From Hyphomicrobium sp. (GTDB lineage: Bacteria > Pseudomonadota > Alphaproteobacteria > Rhizobiales > Hyphomicrobiaceae), in NCBI RefSeq assembly GCF_019753045.1, contig NZ_JAIELN010000006.1, forward strand, positions 247,900 through 311,899: a stretch of DNA of 64,000 nucleotides, read 5' to 3'. A program made the position numbers and the translations under genes. The notes under the pieces are model-generated. The model ran no database searches, was not told the DNA's origin, and worked only from the letters and a program-made list of their open reading frames with translations. Shown here piece after piece: positions 18,921 to 28,370 of this stretch (position 1 is its first letter; every line of letters starts with the position of its first letter).

Positions 18921-19667
18921 TCACGGACCCGGTGGAATGGTTGGCCACGGTTCCGCGAGCGCTTTCTTCAGAAGCGCCGTGAAGTCCTCGACAAGAAGGT
19001 CCATCATCTCGTGGCCGTATTGGACAGTCGCTTCGCTGGGCTTTCCGACGGCTCCAGTGGGAGTCGTGCGCGGAGGCGGATATTGGAAGACGCATCCCGG
19101 AGTGACGTCCGGCACGTCAAAGGCTTTCTCCATTCGCACCATGTCGGGAGCGGCATGCAGAAGAAGCGAGGTCTCGCCGCGATTGGCGTGAAAGTCCTCC
19201 GCGTCCATGGAGTAGAGTTGGCCGCAGCGCTGCGAAATGTCCCAAAGCCCAAGCTGCCGGAAGCGGACATCAGGCTGTTCGTAGCGGAGCCGCAAAATCG
19301 CGCTGCCGAGCGGTGGGCCGTTCGTCGCGTGCCCCGAAAGATAAACGATCCGGCGGATGCCGGAACGTATTGCCCAAGTCGATATGTCGTAGACCAGTCC
19401 CGTGAGCGTCACGGGGTCCAACGAAAGTGTACCCGGCCACTGATGCGTATGACCGTGCGAGCACCCATAGGCAATGGATGGAAGGACGAGAACGCCCGCT
19501 GCATCCGCGGCGCGTTCGGCGATCATCTCCGCGGAAATCGTATCCGTTCCGGTCGCCAAATGCGCGGCATGTTGCTCAGTTGCGCCTATGGGTAAGACCG
19601 CAAGATCCATCCCTCGTGCAACGAGGTCTCCGATTTCCGGGCTCGTGAGCCTATCCCAGCGTGGCAT
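18921..19667 (-). CDS. Creatininase-family amidohydrolase
   Basis: 248 aa, normal for the family. Metal-site motifs of creatininase are visible in order: GATEQHAAHLATGTD near residues 28-42, GCSHGHTHQWPGT near 68-80, SGHATNGP near 110-117 and EDFHANRGETS near 155-165. The family splits cyclic or linear amides (creatinine, mycofactocin and riboflavin pathway intermediates) with two divalent metals. The usual NGHGGN loop is SGHATN here, so the substrate probably differs from creatinine. The gene is 17 nt downstream of an SDR gene and forms the end of the minus-strand operon. A role in removing an amide or gamma-glutamyl group fits the neighbours (inference). Confidence 0.85.
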   Translation of the reverse strand: MPRWDRLTSPEIGDLVARGMDLAVLPIGATEQHAAHLATGTDTISAEMIAERAADAAGVLVLPSIAYGCSHGHTHQWPGTLSLDPVTLTGLVYDISTWAIRSGIRRIVYLSGHATNGPPLGSAILRLRYEQPDVRFRQLGLWDISQRCGQLYSMDAEDFHANRGETSLLLHAAPDMVRMEKAFDVPDVTPGCVFQYPPPRTTPTGAVGKPSEATVQYGHEMMDLLVEDFTALLKKALAEPWPTIPPGP

Positions 19668-19684
19668 TGGCGGTGCTCCTGCGA

Positions 19685-20446
19685 TTAAGCTGCTGTCACA
19701 CCGCCGTCGACCATCATGACGTGACCCGTAATGTAGGACGCGTCATCGGAGCTGAGAAACAGCACGGGTCCGGCAATCTCGTCTGCTCGACCAGGACGCG
19801 CCATCGGCGTTTGCTCTATGCACCAGGCAAGTGCGTCCTGATCATTGTCGGCGTGAGCGATGAAGCGCATAGATGGGCTCATCGGCAGCACCGCGATAAA
19901 TCCCGGAGCGATCGCATTCACGCGAATTCCGCGCGGCGCCAACTCGATCGCGAGATACTTGGTCAATGCGTCGAGTGCGGCTTTGGAAGACCCGTACATG
20001 GCGCCACCGCGCATGCGGCCGATGCTGCCGGTCACACTCGAAATATTGATGATCGACGCGCCCTCGGAAAGATGCGGGCTCGCGGCACGGCATACGCGAG
20101 CGGCGCCCGCAATATTAACATCCCACACCGTGTTCAACGCATCGTCGGTGATGTCTTCGACGAGGCCGTGGCGCAGCAAGCCCGCGCAGTTGACGACGAC
20201 CTTGAGGCGACCCAGTGATGCGCAATAGGCGATGCACGCATCGATGTCCTTCGAGCTGCGGACATCCATACGATAAAGAAAAACGCCTTTGGGCTGATCA
20301 GCGGCTTGCCGGCTTGAGTCGTCCGGCGAGACATTCATGTCCGCGGCGACGACGATGTAACCCGCGTCGATGAACCTTTTGTTGATTTCACGGCCTATGC
20401 CTCCGGTTCCCCCGGTAACCAGCGCGACATTCTTCCGGTCCGTCAT
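19685..20446 (-). CDS. Short-chain dehydrogenase/reductase
   Basis: 253 aa. Cofactor loop TGGTGGIG at the N-terminus, NCAG segment, catalytic SSVTGSIGRMRGGAMYGSSK (Ser...Tyr-x-x-x-Lys), and a C-terminal SYITGHVMMVDGG typical of classical SDRs. An Asp after the second strand (AADMNVSP) suggests NAD(H) preference. One of three non-identical SDRs in this operon, so several successive oxidations of alcohol groups are plausible. Confidence 0.9.
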   Translation of the reverse strand: MTDRKNVALVTGGTGGIGREINKRFIDAGYIVVAADMNVSPDDSSRQAADQPKGVFLYRMDVRSSKDIDACIAYCASLGRLKVVVNCAGLLRHGLVEDITDDALNTVWDVNIAGAARVCRAASPHLSEGASIINISSVTGSIGRMRGGAMYGSSKAALDALTKYLAIELAPRGIRVNAIAPGFIAVLPMSPSMRFIAHADNDQDALAWCIEQTPMARPGRADEIAGPVLFLSSDDASYITGHVMMVDGGVTAA

Positions 20447-20523
20447 TGTTCTTCCTTTTTAAGCCTATTGAGTGAAAAGTGAGATCTCGTCACACCAAAC
20501 GAGCACCGGCATTTGCCGGATAC

Positions 20524-21897
20524 TCAGATGCGCTCGAAGTAGCGGATGAGCTCCCAATCGGTAACGGTTTCTTGTTCGAAGGCGTCGAGCTCGTTCTCTG
20601 CGAAGTTCTTGAGATGATCGTGAACGTCACTTCCGAGGTCGGAGCGAACCAAATCGCTCGCTGCGAAAAGCGATACGGCTTCCCGCATCGTTGCCGGAAC
20701 GCGCGGAAGCGTCGGATCTTCGTAAGCATTGTCCGCATACAAGTCGGGTGTCGGCCGTGCCCGTTCGATGCCGCTTAGGCCGCTTGCGATGAGGCCAGCG
20801 AGGGCAAGGTAGGGATTGGCGTCGGCGCCAGGGATGCGCGATTCCACCCGGAAGCTTTTGTCATGTCCGACAAGGCGGAAGCCGCACGTTCGATTGTCAT
20901 TCCCGACGCAGAGCTGGACGGGCGCGAACGAAGTCTTCCGAAAGCGCTTGTAGGAGTTGATCGTCGGAGCGGCTAGGTATGCATATTCACGGCCGTGGTC
21001 GATCATGCCGGCAATGAACGAACCAAACTGTCGAGACATATGCGTGGCGGAGCCGCCGTCATAGCTTGTAGGTTGGCCGGTCGCCTTGTCCCATAGGCTG
21101 ATGTGAACGTGACAGGACGAACCGATTTCGTCGATGAAAGGTTTGGCCATGAAGGTTGCTGAAAGCCCGCGCAGGCTCAACAACTCCTTGACCCAGCATT
21201 TGTAGAGCACATGCCGGTCTGCCATCTCGAGAGCATCGGTGTAGCGAAGTGCGATTTCCTGTTGGCCTAGACCCCATTCAGTTTTCGCGTTTTCCACCTC
21301 GATTCCCGCGGCGTTCATAGCATCGCGGATTTCGCCGATGATTTCCTCGTCTCGCGTCGACTGCAGGATGTGATAGTCGGCCCGATAGCGCGAGGTCGGA
21401 ACAAGATCTCTGTAGCGCTTGTGCCACGCCGCGTCGTACGTGTCGCGAAACATGAAGAATTCGAGTTCAGTCGCGCACTTGAAGGTGATGCCCCTTGTTT
21501 CTGCGCGTGCGATCTGCCGCTTGAGAATGCTTCTCGGTGCGACGGGCACCAGCTCGCCCGTCGTTTCGTCAATCGCGTCGCAGAGAACGAAGGCAGTTCC
21601 GGGCGTCCAGGGAAGAAGCCGGATCGTCGAGAGATCGGGCTTCATCACGAAATCCTGGAAGCCCTTGTCCCATCCGGTCAGCGCGTAACCGGGGCGGGGA
21701 TCCATATCCATGTCGGTGCAGAATAGGTAGACGGACGCATGCAAGCCTTCGGCACCGGAAAGGCATTGCATAAAACTTTTCGCGGTCACGCGCTTGCCGA
21801 CGATCCGGCCCCAGAGATCGGCCAACCCGCAGACGACAGTCTTTACTGACCCGTCTTCAATTCGTCTCTGCAGTTCGGCGAGTGTCACAGCGGTCAT
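20524..21897 (-). CDS. Glutamine-synthetase-like gamma-glutamyl ligase (PuuA/GlnT-like)
   Basis: 457 aa. GS catalytic blocks are present: ATELEFF, GLGQQEIALRY (both metal-site Glu), SSCHVHISLW, TINSYKRFRKTSFAP, GNDNRTCGFRL and ESRIPGADANPYLALAG. The N-terminal half differs from GlnA and resembles the GS-like enzymes that ligate glutamate to amines such as putrescine, ethanolamine, isopropylamine, methylamine or aniline. It belongs to the minus-strand operon with SDRs and a creatininase-like enzyme. A second, more divergent homologue lies at 29480 and a class I amidotransferase at 32873. The acceptor amine is unknown. Confidence 0.88.
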   Translation of the reverse strand: MTAVTLAELQRRIEDGSVKTVVCGLADLWGRIVGKRVTAKSFMQCLSGAEGLHASVYLFCTDMDMDPRPGYALTGWDKGFQDFVMKPDLSTIRLLPWTPGTAFVLCDAIDETTGELVPVAPRSILKRQIARAETRGITFKCATELEFFMFRDTYDAAWHKRYRDLVPTSRYRADYHILQSTRDEEIIGEIRDAMNAAGIEVENAKTEWGLGQQEIALRYTDALEMADRHVLYKCWVKELLSLRGLSATFMAKPFIDEIGSSCHVHISLWDKATGQPTSYDGGSATHMSRQFGSFIAGMIDHGREYAYLAAPTINSYKRFRKTSFAPVQLCVGNDNRTCGFRLVGHDKSFRVESRIPGADANPYLALAGLIASGLSGIERARPTPDLYADNAYEDPTLPRVPATMREAVSLFAASDLVRSDLGSDVHDHLKNFAENELDAFEQETVTDWELIRYFERI

Positions 21898-21933
21898 TCG
21901 AATTCCCCGTTGGCCGGACGATTTTGGGATCGC

Positions 21934-22719
21934 TTATTCAGAAAGATCTGGTGGCGTCAGATATGCGCCGGTCATGCCCCCATCGACCGCGAACGCCTGC
22001 CCGGTAATGTAGGAAGAATCGTCGGACGCCAGAAAAGCTACCGTCGCCGCCGTTTCATCTGGGCGTCCCATGCGCCCCATTGGAATATGCAAACGGCGAA
22101 GCTGATAGGCTGCATCGTTCTCCACAAGCTGCGAAGACATCTCGGTTGCAGTGAGTCCGGGACAGACGGTGTTCACGCGAATCTTCCGGCGGGCCAGTGT
22201 CACCGCTAGTTCCCGGCTGAACGAGAGGACGCCACCCTTGCTCGCCGTATATGCGATTTGTGCCGGACAAGATCCGAGCATCGCGACGATTGAGCTAATG
22301 TTGACAATCGAGCCGCCGCCGCTCTTCTCCATCTCGGCGATGGCGTATTTCGAGCAGAGAAATACGCTCTTCAGATTGACAGCAAGCGTCAGGTCCCAGG
22401 CTTCCTCGGTCGTACCTTCGGCATCGCTATCGTCCGGGTGCACGATGCCGGCGTTGTTGACGAGGACGTCGAGGCCGCCGAGGGCGCTCACGCTTTGATA
22501 GATCAGCCCGCGCACGGAACTCGCCGACGAAACGTCAACTTCGATCGCAATGGCCGTTCTGTTCTGAGTGCCGAGCTTCGCCGATAGCCGTTCGGCCTCC
22601 GCGATATTTTTATCGGCGATAATGACGGAAGCGCCTTCATCCAGGAGACGCTTGACTATGGCCGCGCCAATTCCCCGGGCGCCGCCCGTCACGATTGCGC
22701 GTTTTCCATTGAGTTTCAT
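21934..22719 (-). CDS. Short-chain dehydrogenase/reductase
   Basis: 261 aa starting at the ATG at 22719 (AAGGGGCAG upstream), after which MKLNGKRAIVTGGARGIG gives the cofactor site. NNAG, the catalytic Ser and YTASK, and SSYITGQAFAVDGGMTGAYL complete a classical SDR. The D-K pair after the second strand (IIADKNIAEA) favours NAD. It sits 14 nt after the first SDR of the operon and 36 nt before the gamma-glutamyl ligase. Confidence 0.9.
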   Translation of the reverse strand: MKLNGKRAIVTGGARGIGAAIVKRLLDEGASVIIADKNIAEAERLSAKLGTQNRTAIAIEVDVSSASSVRGLIYQSVSALGGLDVLVNNAGIVHPDDSDAEGTTEEAWDLTLAVNLKSVFLCSKYAIAEMEKSGGGSIVNISSIVAMLGSCPAQIAYTASKGGVLSFSRELAVTLARRKIRVNTVCPGLTATEMSSQLVENDAAYQLRRLHIPMGRMGRPDETAATVAFLASDDSSYITGQAFAVDGGMTGAYLTPPDLSE

Positions 22720-22733
22720 TTGCTGCCCCTTGC

Positions 22734-23501
22734 TCACAGTTTTGCGAGCAGTCCGCCGTCGACCGGCAGATCGATCCCCGTGATAAATCTCGCCTTCTCG
22801 GAGAGAAGGAATAGCGTCGCCGCCGACACGTCTGCTGGCAGGCCGATGATGCCGAGAGGCGTCCGCGCTTCCATCGCGGCAATCCGGCGAGGATCGACGT
22901 AGATGTCCGCCGTCATCGGCGTAGAAATCGATCCGGGACACACTGTGTTGGATCTGATCTTTTCGCGGGCATACTGCATAGCGATTGAGCGCGAAAAGGA
23001 GATCAACCCGGCCTTCGAAATTTGGTAGGCATCAGCAGGACCGCCATCGATGATGTTCTCCATGTTTCTGAGACCCACGACACTCGCTATATGAACGAAT
23101 GCGCCGCCGCCCGCCTTGCGCAGCAACGGAAGACTCGCCCGAACGACGCGAATTGCTCCCGTCAGGTTAACGTCGATGGTCGCTGCGAAGACGGCGTCGT
23201 CTGCTTTCTCCACCGACCCATCACGCTCGAAGAAGCAGAGACCGGCCGCGTTGACGACGAGATCGAGCTTGTTGTGAGCCTTGTCGATTGCATCGAAAAT
23301 GGCCTGCACTTGCGCGCCGTCACGCAAATCGCCCTGCACAAAATGGGCACGCGGATGCCCTTGCAGCGCTTCGGGTGCCGCTTTGAGATCGAAGGCAAAG
23401 ACGTAAGCGCCTTGCTCGAGAAGATCGGACGCAATTGCGAGGCCGATGCCGCCGCCCGCTCCGGATACGAACGCGACCCTACCGTCGAATTCTCGACTCA
23501 T
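22734..23501 (-). CDS. Short-chain dehydrogenase/reductase, first gene of the minus-strand operon
   Basis: 255 aa from the ATG at 23501; longer upstream reading has no coding character. Cofactor site SGAGGGIG, then FAFDLKAAPEAL (Asp, NAD-type), VNAAG, catalytic YQISK and ARFITGIDLPVDGG. It is divergent to the importer operon that starts at 23754, and the 250-nt gap between them carries the shared operator. A substrate cannot be assigned. Confidence 0.9.
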   Translation of the reverse strand: MSREFDGRVAFVSGAGGGIGLAIASDLLEQGAYVFAFDLKAAPEALQGHPRAHFVQGDLRDGAQVQAIFDAIDKAHNKLDLVVNAAGLCFFERDGSVEKADDAVFAATIDVNLTGAIRVVRASLPLLRKAGGGAFVHIASVVGLRNMENIIDGGPADAYQISKAGLISFSRSIAMQYAREKIRSNTVCPGSISTPMTADIYVDPRRIAAMEARTPLGIIGLPADVSAATLFLLSEKARFITGIDLPVDGGLLAKL

Positions 23502-23673
23502 TGCGGAGACCTTGTCATTCTGAATGTCGATACACGCACGAGGTTCGAGCGGCGTTGCACCGCGCAAAAAGTATTGGAGATCGGCGCCGCGACGGCGAGG
23601 AAGATTTCGTTCGCTGTTGCGCAATCGAGTTGCGAGCGAAGCGCGTTTCGTGAAGGCATCAAGACAATTCCTG

Positions 23674-23710
23674 TTGACTTGGATCAGACTATGGACTGAA
23701 ATGTAGACCA
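23674..23710 (+). promoter_or_regulatory. Promoter and overlapping operator of the importer operon
   Basis: TTGACT (23674-23679), 17 nt, TGAAAT (23697-23702) form a plausible plus-strand promoter 52 nt before the first importer gene. Overlapping the -10 is TGGACTG, spacer AAATG, TAGACCA (23692-23710), which has the same 7-5-7 layout and half-site as the operator at 18828. Placement over the -10 would fit repression. Confidence 0.5.
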
Positions 23711-23753
23711 AAGGCAAGACGAGTTATTTAAACGGTCGAGCTGGGGGCTAGGA

Positions 23754-24518
23754 ATGCATCTCGTCGAGCAAACGCCACAGCAAACGCGCGGACTTATCGT
23801 AAGTGGCGTGCGCAAGAGCTTCGGCGGGCTCAAGGTTCTTCGCGGTGTCGATCTTGCCTGCGAGCCAGGCGAAATCGTCGGATTGATCGGGCCGAACGGA
23901 GCGGGAAAATCCACGCTCATAAATGCCATCACGTCGCTGATGCCCGTCGACGAAGGGCACGTCGCGATTGCCGGACAGATTGTGAGCAACACCACTCCGC
24001 AGCACTGCATGGCCGCGGGCTTGGCGCGCACATTTCAAAACATCAAGCTCTTCACGCGGCTCACCGTGCGCCAGAACATCGAGGTCGCGCTGACGAGCGG
24101 ACGGCGGGATCGCCCCAAGCAAACCGAGGCGATTTCCGTCGATGATCTGCTTAGTTGGTTCAACCTCGATAAGATCGCCGACTGGAAAGCGGCAGCGTTG
24201 TCTTACGGCAATCAGCGCCGACTCGAGATTGCGAGGGCGCTCGCGCTAGGTCCGGCGCTGCTTATGCTTGATGAGCCCGCCGCCGGTATGAACGCCGCCG
24301 AGACCACAGTCCTCGGTTCGGCAATTAAAGGGATCCGCGACCGCTTCGGATGCGGCGTCATCGTGATCGATCACGATCTCCGGTTCATCATGACCCTCTG
24401 CCAACGCATCTACGTGCTCGACGCCGGGGAGATCGTTGCTGCCGGAACGCCCGCGGAAATCCGGAAGCACCCCCGGGTCATTGAAGTTTACATCGGCCAC
24501 GATCGTTCAACTCAGTAA
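23754..24518 (+). CDS. livG: Branched-chain-amino-acid-type ABC importer ATPase (LivG-like)
   Basis: 254 aa. Walker A GPNGAGKS, the LivG-typical GLARTFQNIKLF block, signature LSYGNQRRLEIARAL, Walker B LLMLDEPAAGMN. ATG with a GGGG-rich site upstream. First gene of a five-gene importer set in the unusual order ATPase, binding protein, ATPase, permease, permease. The HAAT family takes up amino acids, urea and short amides; the context here suggests an amine or amide. Confidence 0.92.
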   Translation: MHLVEQTPQQTRGLIVSGVRKSFGGLKVLRGVDLACEPGEIVGLIGPNGAGKSTLINAITSLMPVDEGHVAIAGQIVSNTTPQHCMAAGLARTFQNIKLFTRLTVRQNIEVALTSGRRDRPKQTEAISVDDLLSWFNLDKIADWKAAALSYGNQRRLEIARALALGPALLMLDEPAAGMNAAETTVLGSAIKGIRDRFGCGVIVIDHDLRFIMTLCQRIYVLDAGEIVAAGTPAEIRKHPRVIEVYIGHDRSTQ

Positions 24519-24542
24519 TCTGGAACCTGAAGGAGCGTCACT

Positions 24543-25691
24543 GTGAAGATAAAGCCTTTGTTGCTCAACTCGATGATTGCCGTTGCCTTATCCGGCCTTC
24601 CCGCGAGCGCCGACGATCAGCTAGTCATCGGATATGCGGCTGCCGTCACTGGTTCCTTGGCGCCCTACGACAGCCCGGCTGGCGTCACATGCCGTGTGGA
24701 ACAAATCAATGAAGCGGGCGGCATTCTCGGGAAGCCGGTCAAGCTCATTATTCGCGACACCAAGAGCGACGCCGTTACGGCAAGTAACGTCGGACAGGAA
24801 TTGCTCGACCAGGGTGCGAACGTGATCCTCGGACCGCCGACCGATGACGGCTTGATTCCGATTGCGCAGCTGGCATTGCCGAAGGGCATTCCGGTGCTCT
24901 CTGTGGGTGCAACTCAGCCTGCCTTCCCGGTCGCGTCGCCGGAAAACGGCTACCTTGTTCCCTTCGGCGACAACGCTTCGGCAGCCGGTGCTGCGGAAGT
25001 GGCCTATAAGGCCGGGCATCGCAAAGCCATTTTGATGATCGCGAACGATGTCGGCGCCTACTCGGCGATTACACCGGAATATTTTGCGAAGGCGTTCGAA
25101 AAGCTCGGCGGCAAAATCGTCGGTCGCGTCAACTATCACCACGGTCTGGCCGACTACAACACGCAGGTCGCCGAGATTCGTAACAATGCAGAAAAGCCGG
25201 ATATGATCTTCGCGGCCATCCTCGTGCCGGATGCCGGTGTCCTCGTTCGCACGATCAACGCGGCGGGCCTCGATATTCCGGTCTACGGCACCGACGGATT
25301 CGACGATCCTTCGTTTGTCGAGGTTGCGGGCGCCGGAGCAGGTTTGGCGACGTTCGTCACGCACGGCTATCCGTCGGAAGGAAGCCCGCTGAAGGCCTTC
25401 TACGACGATTGTACGAAGCGCGGGCATAAACCTCAGAACATCTTCTTCGGGCTCGGCGGAGAAGCCGTCGAGGTCGTAAAGGCCGCCGTCGAAAGCGCCA
25501 ACTCTTTCGACCCGCCCGCAATCAATGCAGCGATCAAGAACATCGAAAATCTGAAGGGCATCACGACCATGTCGATCACCTACAAAGATCGCGGCGGCGT
25601 GCCTCTCAAAGAAATGACGGTAATGCATGCCAAGGACGGAAAAGTTCTTCCCGTCGAGACCGTGCGCCCGAGCTGGGTTGCGGCTCCTTGA
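24543..25691 (+). CDS. Periplasmic binding protein of the HAAT/Liv-type importer
   Basis: 382 aa starting at GTG. Signal peptide MKIKPLLLNSMIAVALSGLPASA. Type I periplasmic-binding fold of the Peripla_BP_6 family: VIGYAAAVTGSLAPYDSPAGV near the mature N-terminus, LDQGANVILGPPTDDG and TPEYFAKAFEKLGGKIVGRVNY. A binding pocket cannot be assigned from memory. Cys residues are few (one in TCRVEQ). The substrate is likely the nitrogen compound that the island breaks down. Confidence 0.9.
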   Translation: MKIKPLLLNSMIAVALSGLPASADDQLVIGYAAAVTGSLAPYDSPAGVTCRVEQINEAGGILGKPVKLIIRDTKSDAVTASNVGQELLDQGANVILGPPTDDGLIPIAQLALPKGIPVLSVGATQPAFPVASPENGYLVPFGDNASAAGAAEVAYKAGHRKAILMIANDVGAYSAITPEYFAKAFEKLGGKIVGRVNYHHGLADYNTQVAEIRNNAEKPDMIFAAILVPDAGVLVRTINAAGLDIPVYGTDGFDDPSFVEVAGAGAGLATFVTHGYPSEGSPLKAFYDDCTKRGHKPQNIFFGLGGEAVEVVKAAVESANSFDPPAINAAIKNIENLKGITTMSITYKDRGGVPLKEMTVMHAKDGKVLPVETVRPSWVAAP

Positions 25692-26407
25692 TGCTCAGCC
25701 TAAGCAACGTTCACGTGAGTTACGGGCCGATCAAAGCCGTCCGTGACGTATCGATTGAAGTCAAGGAAGGCGAGATCGTCGCCCTCCTTGGCCCAAACGG
25801 CGCGGGCAAGACCAGCCTCATCTCGTCAGTGGTTGGGCTCGCCCCGATCGCCTCCGGCCGCATCGCATTCAATGGTCACGAGATCTCGAAAGAGCCGACG
25901 GAAAAAATCGTGGCGCGAGGCTTGACGCTCACGCCCGAAGGCCGAAGGGTCTTCGCGGATCTGACGGTCGGAGAGAACCTCCGGCTGGGCGCAGCATGCC
26001 GTCGCGATAAAGCTGGCATCGCCGAGGATCTTGAGAAATACCTGGAGCTCTTCCCGATTTTACGAAAGCGCTACGCATCGCGCGCGCGCATGCTGTCCGG
26101 CGGCGAGCAGCAGATGTTGGCGATCGCGCGATCGCTGATGTCTAGGCCGAAAATGCTGATGCTCGATGAGCCCTCTCTTGGTCTCGCGCCACGCATCGTC
26201 GATCAGATCTTTGAGCTTTTGAGCAGCCTCCGCGGTCAAGGCCTGACGATGCTCATCGTGGAGCAGAATGCAAACGAAGCGTTATCTCTCGCCAACAGCG
26301 CCTACGTCGTTGCGAGTGGCGCGCTTGTGTTTTCGGGAACGGCGTCAGACCTCAAATCATCTGGGGAAGTGATGGAAATGTATCTCGGTCTCGAGGGGCA
26401 AGAATGA
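25691..26407 (+). CDS. livF: Branched-chain-amino-acid-type ABC importer ATPase (LivF-like)
   Basis: 238 aa. I use the ATG at 25691, which overlaps the preceding TGA by one base; a TTG one codon earlier is also open. Walker A GPNGAGKT, LivF-typical LTPEGRRVFADLTVGENL, signature LSGGEQQMLAIARSL, Walker B MLMLDEPSLGLAP. Ends in an ATGA overlap with the permease gene. Confidence 0.93.
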   Translation: MLSLSNVHVSYGPIKAVRDVSIEVKEGEIVALLGPNGAGKTSLISSVVGLAPIASGRIAFNGHEISKEPTEKIVARGLTLTPEGRRVFADLTVGENLRLGAACRRDKAGIAEDLEKYLELFPILRKRYASRARMLSGGEQQMLAIARSLMSRPKMLMLDEPSLGLAPRIVDQIFELLSSLRGQGLTMLIVEQNANEALSLANSAYVVASGALVFSGTASDLKSSGEVMEMYLGLEGQE

Positions 26408-27306
26408 TGTCCGACTACGCGTTGCAGCAGGCCTTCAATGCCCTGAGCGTAGGCGGGGAATACGCGTTGCTCGCGTTGGGTCTCGCTATCGTTTTCAGCG
26501 TCATGCACCTCGTGAATTTCGCCCACGGCGACATGATCACGGTTGGCGGTTACGCAATGTTTCTCCTCATTCTGTTCGGCGTGCGCGACCCTTTTCTCGT
26601 GTTGCCGTTCGGCGTTCTGATTACGGTTCTCGCCGCTCTGTTGATTGAGCGGGTCGCGTTCAAGCCCGTTCGCGGCGCCTCGCCGACAACGGGAATGCTT
26701 ACGGCCTTCGGCGTAAGCATCATTATTCAGAACGTGGCGCTCATATTCGGAGGCAGCAGACCGAAGGCGGTTCAGACCGCCGACTGGCTCGCATCGTCCC
26801 TCTCGATCGGTTCAGTTCAAATACCTGTTGTGCAGGTTCTCGAAACGGTTGTGACTCTGGCCGCCATCATCGGCTTGGTTGCGCTCATGCGTTACACGAC
26901 CGTCGGGCTTGCGATGCGGGCAGCGGCCAAGGATGTGCCGGTGGTCCGTCTGATGGGCGTAAAGGCAGATCGGGTCATCTTGTCGGCGTTCGCCATCTCG
27001 GGTTTTCTTGCGGGCCTCGCGGGGATTTTCATTCTTGCGAGACGCGGCGCCGTGGATCCCTTCATGGGATTTGCGCCTGTCCTCAAAGCCTTCGTCGCCG
27101 CGGTGTTGGGAGGATTTGGGAGTCTTCCCGGCGCGGTCGTCGGCGGCTTCGCCCTCGGCATCGCCGAAGTCGGGCTTCAGGTTCTGCTTCCGCCTGAGAT
27201 TGCAGGATTCAGAGACGCGTTCGTCTTTCTTCTTATCGGAATTGTCTTGGTGTTCCGCCCTCAGGGCATCCTCGGCGAACGCCCGGATTTTGGAGAAAAG
27301 TCTTGA
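26404..27306 (+). CDS. livH: Branched-chain-amino-acid-type ABC importer permease (LivH-like)
   Basis: 300 aa with about eight membrane segments. LivH signatures LALGLAIVFSVMHLVNFAHGDMITVGGY near the N-terminus and KAFVAAVLGGFGSLPGAVVGGF near the C-terminus are clear (quoted as family blocks). Overlaps both neighbours by 4 nt (ATGA and TTGA), so all importer genes are coupled. Confidence 0.94.
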   Translation: MMSDYALQQAFNALSVGGEYALLALGLAIVFSVMHLVNFAHGDMITVGGYAMFLLILFGVRDPFLVLPFGVLITVLAALLIERVAFKPVRGASPTTGMLTAFGVSIIIQNVALIFGGSRPKAVQTADWLASSLSIGSVQIPVVQVLETVVTLAAIIGLVALMRYTTVGLAMRAAAKDVPVVRLMGVKADRVILSAFAISGFLAGLAGIFILARRGAVDPFMGFAPVLKAFVAAVLGGFGSLPGAVVGGFALGIAEVGLQVLLPPEIAGFRDAFVFLLIGIVLVFRPQGILGERPDFGEKS

Positions 27307-28370
27307 GCAACTTTCTTCAATCGGTCCGTGGTGCACTCATCCTGGGTGTCGTGGTCGGTATCATCGGTGTTCTCGCGATTCTCTTCGCCGAGCCGTTCTA
27401 TCAACGCATCGTCTTCATCTTCATGGTCAATCTCATCGCGGTGATCGGCCTGCAGGTGTTCATGGGCAATGCTGACATCACCAATTACGGTCATATCAGC
27501 TTCATGGGGATCGCCGCCTATGCGGTGGCGATCCTCGCAACGCCCGTGGCCATCAAGAAGACCGCATTGGCGACTGCGCCGTTCGGTCTTGGTACGATTG
27601 AACTCGGACTGCCGGCCGCCATTCTGATCGCATTGGCGGTGACAGTTCTTATTGCATTTCTCGTCGGTACAATGCTGGTGCGCCAGTCCGGTACGCCTGC
27701 TTCGATTGCCACGCTGGCCCTCCTCGTCATCGTCCATGTCGTGATCATGAACTGGGTCGATCTGACGAGGGGGCCACGGGCGATCTATGGCATTCCCGTA
27801 AAGGCGACGCTGGGTCTTGCAACAATATGCGCGATCCTCGCAATCGTTGCGGCGCGGTTGTTCCGGGACTCGTCATGGGGCCTTCAACTGCGCGCCGCGA
27901 GCGAGAATATTGCTGCGGCCAGTGCCATGGGTGTCCGGATCAAGCGCTTGCGATTGGTAGCCTGGGTCGTGAGCGCTGCGATCTGCGGCGTCGCAGGAAT
28001 TCTCTTCGCCTTGTTCGTTGGGACGATCAGTCCCAAGAGCTTCTATTTCGATCTGACGTTTCTGACGCTCGCGATGCTGGTCGTCGGCGGAGCCTATAGC
28101 GTCAGTGGCGCTGTGCTCGGTTCCATCGTGGTGACGTTCGGTTTCGAGATCATGCGGTATCTTGAAAACGGTCCGCAAATCGCGGGGCTCAAATTGCCGA
28201 CGATGTTCGGCCTTACGGGCATATTTCTCGGAGCTATCATCGTTCTCTGTATGATCCTGCGTCCGCGCGGTCTGGTCGGAGACGATGAGATCGATGAGAT
28301 TTGGCGGCGCCGGGCGAAAAGTCGAGAGCGTTCAGAAATTTCAGCCAAAGCCAGCGGAGCAACGCAATGA
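27303..28370 (+). CDS. livM: Branched-chain-amino-acid-type ABC importer permease (LivM-like)
   Basis: 355 aa, TTG start inside the livH stop. LivM blocks GNADITNYGHISFMGIAAYA and AASENIAAASAMGVRIKRLRL are recognisable, with about ten membrane segments. Its stop overlaps the start of the unrecognised gene at 28367 by ATGA, which ties that gene closely to transport. Confidence 0.93.
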   Translation: MSNFLQSVRGALILGVVVGIIGVLAILFAEPFYQRIVFIFMVNLIAVIGLQVFMGNADITNYGHISFMGIAAYAVAILATPVAIKKTALATAPFGLGTIELGLPAAILIALAVTVLIAFLVGTMLVRQSGTPASIATLALLVIVHVVIMNWVDLTRGPRAIYGIPVKATLGLATICAILAIVAARLFRDSSWGLQLRAASENIAAASAMGVRIKRLRLVAWVVSAAICGVAGILFALFVGTISPKSFYFDLTFLTLAMLVVGGAYSVSGAVLGSIVVTFGFEIMRYLENGPQIAGLKLPTMFGLTGIFLGAIIVLCMILRPRGLVGDDEIDEIWRRRAKSRERSEISAKASGATQ

